DNA from: Gammaproteobacteria bacterium
Lineage (GTDB): Bacteria > Pseudomonadota > Gammaproteobacteria > Steroidobacterales > Steroidobacteraceae
Assembly: GCA_005877965.1 (NCBI GenBank)
Contig: VBNP01000130.1
Span: 1 to 11,323, forward strand
Reading direction: 5' to 3'
DNA: 11,323 nt
Each line of letters starts with the position of its first letter. Within the stretch, counting starts at the first letter, position 1. Positions 5,958-11,323 of the stretch are shown here, one piece after another. Under the pieces are notes generated by a model. It ran no database searches and was not told the DNA's origin. It saw only the letters and a list, made by a program, of their open reading frames with translations. The position numbers and the translations under genes are program-made.

Positions 5958-7392
5958 TGGATGCGGCGGGGTGCGCGTGCTGTCGGTGCGAGATCCAGTA
6001 CGCCGCGCTCAGAAAGGCCAGAAACGGCAGCCCGAAGACGAGTGTCATGCGGAACGCGTCGGTGAATGCCGTCGTCACCAGCACCGCTCCCATGAGCGCT
6101 GCACCCAGCAGTGTCGTGGCGGGAAAGCCAACCATGCGGAAGCGCAACGGCGCAGCCCGTTGCCGCGCACGCACGCGGCGAAAGCGATAGTGGGTGATGA
6201 AAATCATCATCCAGGTAAACATGGCGCCAAAGGCGGAGATTGACACCATCAGAATGAACGCCGACTTCGGCGCCACGATGCTGAGCACGGTCGCAAGCGC
6301 GATGCCGATGCTCGAGAACCACAGCGCCTGCAGCGGTACGCCGCGCCGGTTGAGGAGGCCGAAGCGCCGCGGCGCATGATGCGCCCGCGACAGACTGAAC
6401 ATCATGCGCGTGGTGATGTAGAGCTGACTGTTCATCGCCGAGAGCGCGGCGACCAGTATGACGAAGTTGAAAATGCCGGCGGCAGCCGGCACGCGCAGCG
6501 CGCGCATGACTTTCACGAACGGGCTCTCCTCGATGCCCGCCGCGGTCCAGGGCACGATCGCCAGCACCAGGGCGAGCGTCAACAGATAGAAAAGGATCAG
6601 CCGGAACACCGTCGAACGAAATGCCCGCGTGACGGCGACCTCGGGCTGCGCAGCCTCCCCCGCGGCGACCGCGATCATCTCGATGCTCAGATAGCTGAAT
6701 ATTGCGACGATCACCGCCACCCACGCGCCCCACACGCCCCTGGGCAGGAAGCCGCCGTGGGCGGTGTAGTTCTGAAAGCCGATCGCGGCGGCGCCGCTGC
6801 GCGCGCTCACATCCGCGGCCGCCGCCGGCACCGCAGACGGTGCGCGCAACACGATGTAACTCGCGAGCAGGATGAATATCACGATGGCCGTGACCTTGAT
6901 CGCCGAGAACCAGTACTCGATCGCGCCAAAGACGTTCACACTGCGGGCGTTCACCCCGATCAGGAGCGCTGAAAACGCCAGGATCCACAGCCAGCCCGGG
7001 AGCGTGGGAAACCAGAAGCGCATGTAGAGCGCGACCGCCGTGACTTCGGTTCCCACCGCCAGCACGATGCAGGTCCAGTACGCGTAACGCACCAGAAAAC
7101 CCGCCAGGGGACCGATGTAGTACTCCGCGTAGGCGCCAAAGGATCCCGAGGTTGGGTGCGCGACGGTCATTTCCGCCAGGCACCCCATGAGAAGCAACGC
7201 GATCACCGCGCCGATGGCATAACTCACGAGCACCCCGGGTCCCGCGAGACTGATCGCAAAGCCGCTGCCCAGGAAGAGCCCGGTGCCGATCGCCCCGCCG
7301 ATGGCGATCATGGTCAGGCGGCGGGCGCTCAGCTCCCGCCGCAAGCCGCGCTCGCGCTCGATGATGTTGTCGAAATCCGCGCCTGCGCTCAT
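5941..7392 (-). CDS. Amino acid permease, AAT/APC family
   Basis: This 483-residue inner-membrane protein has 12 predicted hydrophobic segments and the hallmarks of the amino acid transporter family within the APC superfamily, relatives of E. coli ProY and other proton symporters. They are LRRELSARRLTMIAIGGAIG (17-36) leading into TGLFLGSG with the conserved unwound first helix, then EMTVAHPTSGSFGAYAEYYI (74-93) before GPLAGF, and EMIAVAAGEA in the middle of the protein. It probably imports an amino acid by proton symport; the substrate cannot be read. I chose ATG 7392, which follows a GGGGG stretch only 3 bases away; upstream in-frame starts up to 7503 give an Arg-rich, non-homologous extension inside the divergent gene. 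It is divergent from the DUF4197 gene with 86 bases between. Its 3' end abuts the VOC remnant. Confidence 0.92.
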   Translation of the reverse strand: MSAGADFDNIIERERGLRRELSARRLTMIAIGGAIGTGLFLGSGFAISLAGPGVLVSYAIGAVIALLLMGCLAEMTVAHPTSGSFGAYAEYYIGPLAGFLVRYAYWTCIVLAVGTEVTAVALYMRFWFPTLPGWLWILAFSALLIGVNARSVNVFGAIEYWFSAIKVTAIVIFILLASYIVLRAPSAVPAAAADVSARSGAAAIGFQNYTAHGGFLPRGVWGAWVAVIVAIFSYLSIEMIAVAAGEAAQPEVAVTRAFRSTVFRLILFYLLTLALVLAIVPWTAAGIEESPFVKVMRALRVPAAAGIFNFVILVAALSAMNSQLYITTRMMFSLSRAHHAPRRFGLLNRRGVPLQALWFSSIGIALATVLSIVAPKSAFILMVSISAFGAMFTWMMIFITHYRFRRVRARQRAAPLRFRMVGFPATTLLGAALMGAVLVTTAFTDAFRMTLVFGLPFLAFLSAAYWISHRQHAHPAASSAGAA

Positions 7393-7478
7393 TCGCCCCC
7401 GCCGCGATAGGCTTTGTCGGCGGAGAAGTCTACACTGCCGCCTTCGCCCGACGCGCGCAGCTGCCCTCGGGACCTTGC

Positions 7479-8180
7479 ATGATGCGAACGTCCTCCTGGC
7501 CATCGCGGCACATCACGGTGCTCGCATGCGCAGCGCTCGGGGCCTCCCTGGCGGCCGCGGCGGGTATCGATGCGCTCAGTTCCAGGGACGCCGCCGGCGG
7601 ACTGCGCGCCGCCCTGTCGAAGGGTATCGATGTGGCCGTGGCGCAGCTCGGCACCAACAATGGATTTCTCAACGACCCCAAGGTGGCGATACCGTTGCCG
7701 TCGGCTCTCGAGAAGGCGGAGCGCGCGCTGAGTCTCATCGGCATGGGTGGGCAGGCCGATGAGCTCAAGGCCACCATGAATCACGCGGCCGAGAAGGCGG
7801 TGGCGCAGGCCAAGCCGGTATTCAAGCAGGCGCTGCTGCACATGACGCTGTCGGATGCCAAGGGCATCCTCACCGGCGGTGATGACGCCGGCACGCAGTA
7901 CTTCCGCCGCGCTACCAGCGCGCAGCTCACCGAGAAGTTCAAACCGATCGTGGCGACTGAAACCGCGAAGCTCGGCCTGACCGCAAAATACAACGAGTAC
8001 GCCGCCAAGGCGGCGCAACTCGGGCTGTTGTCGACACAGGACGCGAATCTCAACGACTATGTGACCGCCAAGGCGCTCGACGGCCTGTTCAGCCGCATCA
8101 CGGACGAGGAGCGCGAGATCCGCAAGAATCCGCTCGGGCAGGCGAGCTCACTGATCAAGAAGGTGTTCGGCACGCTTTGA
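7479..8180 (+). CDS. DUF4197 family exported protein
   Basis: This 233-residue protein belongs to DUF4197, a family of proteobacterial exported proteins of unknown function. An N-terminal signal peptide is visible (Arg and His in the first 11 residues, then a hydrophobic Ala/Leu stretch to about residue 28). A cysteine inside the hydrophobic stretch is preceded by too few hydrophobic residues to be a convincing lipobox. The mature protein is Ala- and Lys-rich and mostly helical. Family-like elements include LGTNNGFLNDPKVAIPLP (57-74), DAKGILTGGDDAGTQYF (123-139), KYNEYAAKAAQLG and the ending KKVFGTL. Either ATG 7479 or the adjacent ATG 7482 may be used; the Shine-Dalgarno sequence is weak (CGGGA). 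It is probably a single-gene unit, divergent from the permease and convergent with the sox operon. Confidence 0.88.
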   Translation: MMRTSSWPSRHITVLACAALGASLAAAAGIDALSSRDAAGGLRAALSKGIDVAVAQLGTNNGFLNDPKVAIPLPSALEKAERALSLIGMGGQADELKATMNHAAEKAVAQAKPVFKQALLHMTLSDAKGILTGGDDAGTQYFRRATSAQLTEKFKPIVATETAKLGLTAKYNEYAAKAAQLGLLSTQDANLNDYVTAKALDGLFSRITDEEREIRKNPLGQASSLIKKVFGTL

Positions 8181-8199
8181 GGCAGTGCGGCTCGCCTCA
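8178..8199. repeat. Inverted repeat spanning both stop codons of convergent genes
   Basis: TGAGGC (8178-8183) and GCCTCA (8194-8199) are perfect complements around a 10-base loop. The first arm starts with the TGA of the DUF4197 gene and the second holds the TGA of the minus-strand dehydrogenase gene. No T-run follows on either strand, so an intrinsic terminator role is doubtful, but the location at the 16-base junction is suggestive. Confidence 0.4.
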
Positions 8200-10611
8200 G
8201 CTGCGCAGTCGCAGTCCCTGCGGATCGTACAGCGGTTCCAGCCGCACCGTCGCGGCACGCATCTCGCCCAGGATGTCGATCTCGAGGCGCGCGCCTTCGC
8301 GCGCCAGCGTGGCCGGCACATAGCCCGCGGCGAGGCTCTTGCCGACGCAATGGCCGTAGGCGCCCGAGGTCACGTAGCCGACCGCCGCGCCGTCCTTCAT
8401 GATCGACTCGTAGCCGACCACGTCGGCATCGGCCTCCGCCACCTCCATGACGGCGAAGCGGCGCTTGGGTCCCGCCGCGCGCTCGGCGAGTGCCGCCGCA
8501 CGGCCGGTGAAATCGGGCTTGGAGAAATCGATGAAGCGATCGAGTCCGGTTTCACCCGGCGTGTAGTCAGGCCGGAAATCCTTGTTGAACGAGCCGTAGG
8601 CCTTCTCGAGCCGTAGCGAGGACAGGGCGCGCCCGCCGAAGTGTACGAGCCCCAGCTCGCGCCCCGCGTTCCACAGGTCATCGTAGAGCGAGGCGAAATA
8701 ATCGGGCGTGGTCCAGATCTCGTAGCCCAGCTCGCCGGTGAACCCGGCGCGCGTCAGAATGGCCGGCGCGAAGCCCACAGCCGTCTCCCTGACCTGGAAC
8801 AGCCTGAACGCGGAAGGCGACAGATCGTCGCGCACCAGATGCTGCATCAGTTCCCGGGACCGCGGGCCCGCGATCGACACGCCGTTGAGCGTCGAGGCGG
8901 CCGAGCGCACCGCCACATCCGCCGGCGGTTCCGATGCCAAGAACCAACGCATGTGGAACTCCTCGGCAAAGCCCGACCCCACGATGAGGAAGCGGTCCTC
9001 CGCGAGACACGCAATCGACAGGTCCCCCATGATCCTGCCGGCGGGATTCAGCATGGGGGCCAGCGCGAACCGTCCGGGCTTGGGTATGCGCGAGGCAAAG
9101 ACCCGATCGAGCCAGGCGCGCGCTCCGCGCCCGGTGACCTCGTACTTGCCGTAGTTGGTGGTCTCGTAGAGGCCGACCGTCCTGCGTACCGCCTGACACT
9201 CGGCCCGTACGACGGGGAAGGCTTCCGAGCGCCGATAGGTCGGGGTCTCGGCCGGGGCGACGCCCTGCGGTGCGAACCACAGGGCGTTCTCGAGTCCGAA
9301 GTTCGCGCCCATGACCGCGCCGGCCGCCTTGAGCCTGTCGTAGATCGGTGAGCGGCGCACCGGGCGGGCCGCGGGCAGCTCCTCGTTCGGGTAGGCGAGC
9401 CGGAAGCGACGCGAATAGTTCTCGGGGACCTTGATGGAAGTGTATTTCGGCGTCGCGAACGCGCCGAACCGTGCGACGTCCATGGAAATGATGTCCTGGC
9501 CCGGATCGTTCTGCGCCATCCAGCGCGACAGCACGAGCCCTATGCCCCCGCCCTGGCTGAACCCGGCCATGACGGCGCACGCAACCCAGAAGTTCCTCAC
9601 ACCCCGGACCGGACCGACCAGCGGATTACCGTCGGGAGCGAAGGTAAACGGACCGTTCACCGCCTTGCGGATGCCGACGCGTCCCAGTGCCGGGAAGTGC
9701 CTGAAGCCGACCTCGAAGTACGGCGCGAGGCGCTCGAAGTCCTCGGGCAGCAGCTGCATCGAGAAGTCGTCGGGCGTTTTCACCGGCGACCAGACGATAC
9801 CGTGAGGTTCGTACGTACCGATCAGGACGCCGCCGCGCTCCTGGCGCAGGTAGATCTCGCCGGCGTAGTCGGTGGTGTTGACGATCTCCTTGTCCCGGCC
9901 CAGGAGCTCCGGGAGGTCCTCGGTCAGCAGATAGTGGTGCTCCATGGCCAGCACCGGCAGCTCGATGCCGACCATGTGGCCGATTTCGCGCGCCCACAGA
10001 CCGGCGCAGTTCACCACGTGCTCGGCGTGCACCGTGCCCTTGTCGGTGACGACGTCCCAGCTGCCGTCGCGGCGCTGCCCGAGCGACAGCACGCGCGTGA
10101 AGCGTTCCACCGACGCCCCGAGCTGGCGCGCCGCCTTGACGTAGGCGTGGGTGGTGCCCGACGGATCGCAATGGCCGCCGTCGGCGCGCCACAGCGCGCC
10201 GATGAAGTGGCTGGTATCGATCAGGGGATTGAGGTTGCGCGCCTCCTCGAGCGAGATCATCTCGGTTTCCATCCCCAGGTAGCGCGCCCGTGAGCAGATG
10301 AGCTTCAGGCTGTCCAGCTCCCCCGGGGTCGCCGCGAGCATCAGGCCGCCGTTCGGGTGCAGCCCGCAGGACTGGCCGGAGAGCGCCTCGATCTCGCGAT
10401 ACAGATCGATGGTGTATTTCTGCAGCCGCGAGATGTTGGCCTCGCCGTTGAACGTGTGCATGCCCCCGGCCGCATGCCAGGTCGAGCCCGAGGTCAATTC
10501 GCTCTTTTCCAGCAGCAGCACGTCGCTCCAGCCGATCCTGGCGAGGTGATAGAGCGTACTGGCGCCGACCACGCCGCCACCGATGACCACGGCTCTCGCG
10601 GAAGTCTTCAT
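8197..10611 (-). CDS. FAD-dependent dimethylglycine/sarcosine dehydrogenase-like protein (DAO + GcvT)
   Basis: This 804-residue protein has the layout of dimethylglycine and sarcosine dehydrogenases. An N-terminal D-amino acid oxidase-type FAD domain occupies about 6-370, with the dinucleotide fold GGGVVGAS at 11-18, Glu35 for ribose and TWHAAG at 44-49. His46 there is in the position of the histidine that binds FAD covalently in mammalian dimethylglycine dehydrogenase. A linker domain (about 372-425) precedes GcvT-like folate domains (about 435-700 and 715-795), seen in PAGRIMGDLSI (524-534), FTGELGYEIW (624-633) and RLEKAYGSFNKDF. It should oxidise an N-methylated glycine and pass the methyl carbon to tetrahydrofolate. 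ATG 10611 overlaps the soxG stop as ATGA, with GGAG 10 bases upstream. Context with sarcosine oxidase genes favours dimethylglycine as substrate, but sarcosine or another N-methyl amine is possible. Confidence 0.87.
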   Translation of the reverse strand: MKTSARAVVIGGGVVGASTLYHLARIGWSDVLLLEKSELTSGSTWHAAGGMHTFNGEANISRLQKYTIDLYREIEALSGQSCGLHPNGGLMLAATPGELDSLKLICSRARYLGMETEMISLEEARNLNPLIDTSHFIGALWRADGGHCDPSGTTHAYVKAARQLGASVERFTRVLSLGQRRDGSWDVVTDKGTVHAEHVVNCAGLWAREIGHMVGIELPVLAMEHHYLLTEDLPELLGRDKEIVNTTDYAGEIYLRQERGGVLIGTYEPHGIVWSPVKTPDDFSMQLLPEDFERLAPYFEVGFRHFPALGRVGIRKAVNGPFTFAPDGNPLVGPVRGVRNFWVACAVMAGFSQGGGIGLVLSRWMAQNDPGQDIISMDVARFGAFATPKYTSIKVPENYSRRFRLAYPNEELPAARPVRRSPIYDRLKAAGAVMGANFGLENALWFAPQGVAPAETPTYRRSEAFPVVRAECQAVRRTVGLYETTNYGKYEVTGRGARAWLDRVFASRIPKPGRFALAPMLNPAGRIMGDLSIACLAEDRFLIVGSGFAEEFHMRWFLASEPPADVAVRSAASTLNGVSIAGPRSRELMQHLVRDDLSPSAFRLFQVRETAVGFAPAILTRAGFTGELGYEIWTTPDYFASLYDDLWNAGRELGLVHFGGRALSSLRLEKAYGSFNKDFRPDYTPGETGLDRFIDFSKPDFTGRAAALAERAAGPKRRFAVMEVAEADADVVGYESIMKDGAAVGYVTSGAYGHCVGKSLAAGYVPATLAREGARLEIDILGEMRAATVRLEPLYDPQGLRLRS

Positions 10612-11177
10612 CTCAGTGCATCTCCGGACAGTGCCGCAACAGTAACATCCGCCCCCGGCACGAGCCCGAAGGGCCTCGCCGTCAACGCGAGCCATTCGCG
10701 CAAATGCCGCGCGGTGCTCGAGGGCGTGAGCAGCAGGAGTCCCGACGCAAGCACCGCGAGAACGACCGCCACCTGCACCATGATCGTGGCGGCGGCGCGC
10801 CCCGCCGGGAAAACCTGCGGATCCAGATCCAGGCGGCAGCCCCGGCTGAGCAGCTCGCGCACGCGCGGGCCGGAAAGATGCAACGCTGCCAGGCCCGACG
10901 ACAGGTCAGCCGCGGCGCCGACGCGCGCACACGCCCCCTGCCAGAGCGCCGCGGTCGCGCCCGGGGACGCCGGCGGGCTGAGGAGCAGCCAGCGCGCCGG
11001 GCGCACGCACAGCGCCAGTTGATCGGTCGCCGCGGCCACCCCTGCGAGCGCCGGCAGTCTGATGCCCCGACCGACCGCCAGGCTCTCGAGCTCAGGTGCG
11101 CGCCCGTGAAACGCAGCGATCTCGACAATATCCGCCGCGCAGGATGCGAGCCGGATGCCGGACTCAGGCCCGGACAC
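10608..11177 (-). CDS. soxG: Sarcosine oxidase gamma subunit family protein
   Basis: This 189-residue protein fits the SoxG family, the small subunit of heterotetrameric (alpha-beta-gamma-delta) sarcosine oxidase, which oxidises sarcosine to glycine, hydrogen peroxide and a one-carbon unit on tetrahydrofolate. Sequence support is moderate: LCVRPARWLLLSPP (about 55-68), LSSGLAALHLSGPRVRELLS with CRLDLDPQVFPAG following (about 92-126), and a C-terminal HLREWL resemble the family. Position is decisive, since it lies directly after soxA, as in known soxBDAG operons. The start is GTG 11177, with GGAG 7 bases upstream. It overlaps the soxA end by 14 bases and its own stop overlaps the dehydrogenase start by 4, pointing to translational coupling. 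SoxG sequences vary strongly, so modest similarity is expected. A hydrophobic stretch at about residues 130-155 is rich in Val/Leu but probably beta-structure. Confidence 0.82.
   Translation of the reverse strand: MSGPESGIRLASCAADIVEIAAFHGRAPELESLAVGRGIRLPALAGVAAATDQLALCVRPARWLLLSPPASPGATAALWQGACARVGAAADLSSGLAALHLSGPRVRELLSRGCRLDLDPQVFPAGRAAATIMVQVAVVLAVLASGLLLLTPSSTARHLREWLALTARPFGLVPGADVTVAALSGDALR
10622..10625 (-). promoter_or_regulatory. Ribosome binding site for FAD dehydrogenase
   Basis: GGAG on the minus strand lies 10 bases before ATG 10611, within the 3' end of soxG. It supports the coupled ATGA start rather than an upstream in-frame start at 10695. Confidence 0.45.
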
Positions 11178-11323
11178 GAAGGTTCTCCGGATCGAGCATA
11201 TGAGGGCTCACGATCTCGATCTCGACGGCCTCGTCGTGCACGGGCGAGGTGCCGATCAGCCGCTCACCCAGGCGTCGGCGGCCGCCCGCCACCAGCGCCA
11301 GGCCCACCCAGCCGTCGAGCTCG
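11164..11323 (-). CDS. soxA: Sarcosine oxidase alpha subunit, C-terminal end (partial)
   Basis: The minus strand reads from the right edge to TGA 11164-11166 as the last 52 residues of a sarcosine oxidase alpha subunit. The stretch DGWVGLALVAGGRRRLGERL is typical of the GcvT C-terminal barrel of SoxA. The ending EIVSPHMLDPENLRVRA matches the family's usual 'VSPVFYDPEGERL.'-type finish in pattern. The full protein has about 1,000 residues, with FAD/NAD-binding and folate domains, most of it outside the window. The stop overlaps the soxG GTG by 14 bases. The rest of the operon (soxB, soxD and perhaps glyA or purU) would be expected to the right on the minus strand; that is inference. Confidence 0.85.
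   Translation of the reverse strand, partial: ELDGWVGLALVAGGRRRLGERLIGTSPVHDEAVEIEIVSPHMLDPENLRVRA
11185..11188 (-). promoter_or_regulatory. Ribosome binding site for soxG, inside soxA
   Basis: GGAG on the minus strand lies 7 bases before GTG 11177. It is embedded in the final codons of soxA and decides the GTG start of soxG. Confidence 0.5.

Noticed and set aside
7393..7478. Divergent promoter candidates TAGACT (minus) and TACACT (plus)
   Set aside because: Each matches -10 at 4 of 6 positions, but neither has a credible -35 element at 16-18 bases.
7479..7530. Lipobox in the DUF4197 protein
   Set aside because: The cysteine follows only about three hydrophobic residues, and hydrophobicity continues beyond it, which fits an ordinary signal peptide better.
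7562..7632. 11-base direct repeat GGGTATCGATG, copies 60 bases apart
   Set aside because: Both copies are in frame within the DUF4197 gene and encode Gly-Ile-Asp. Two copies only, with no target-site or array character.

Overview
The window is gene-dense, high-GC DNA. Its gene families are a TonB-dependent receptor, an Fsr-type fosmidomycin exporter, a DUF4197 periplasmic protein, an AAT-type amino acid permease and a heterotetrameric sarcosine oxidase. Together they suggest a Gram-negative proteobacterium, most plausibly a high-GC gammaproteobacterium of the Xanthomonadales/Nevskiales/Steroidobacter kind, though a betaproteobacterium cannot be excluded. No rRNA, tRNA, CRISPR array, insertion sequence or phage gene is visible, and no stretch over 300 bases lacks a gene.

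Layout. (1) 1-2078, plus strand: the end of a TonB-dependent receptor, then fsr (TTG start) overlapped by 4 bases with a WbuC-type cupin gene. (2) 2098-2943, minus strand: an isocitrate lyase/PEP mutase superfamily enzyme, divergent from (3) 3037-4029, a secreted GH17-like glycosidase. (4) 4070-4516, minus strand: a small exported protein with a His/Asp-rich tail. (5) 4634-5305, minus strand: an SRAP (YedK/HMCES) abasic-site protein, divergent from a small Cys-rich protein at 5384-5635. (6) 5664-5957, minus strand: the C-terminal half of a VOC/glyoxalase gene, a 5'-truncated remnant. (7) 5941-7392, minus strand: an amino acid permease, divergent from a DUF4197 gene at 7479-8180. (8) 8197-11323, minus strand: a tightly overlapped operon made of the end of soxA, soxG, and an 804-residue FAD/GcvT-type dimethylglycine or sarcosine dehydrogenase.

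Functional logic. The clearest pathway unit is the last one. Sarcosine oxidase (SoxA and SoxG here, with SoxB and SoxD expected beyond the right edge) and the FAD/GcvT dehydrogenase would together carry out the late oxidative N-demethylations of glycine betaine breakdown, probably dimethylglycine to sarcosine to glycine, passing one-carbon units to tetrahydrofolate. The other genes look like independent one- or two-gene transcription units. I see no convincing novel defence or mobile system. The items most worth checking are the fsr-cupin coupling, the sox-dehydrogenase overlap, the truncated VOC gene, the His-tailed exported protein and the divergent SRAP/Cys-rich pair.
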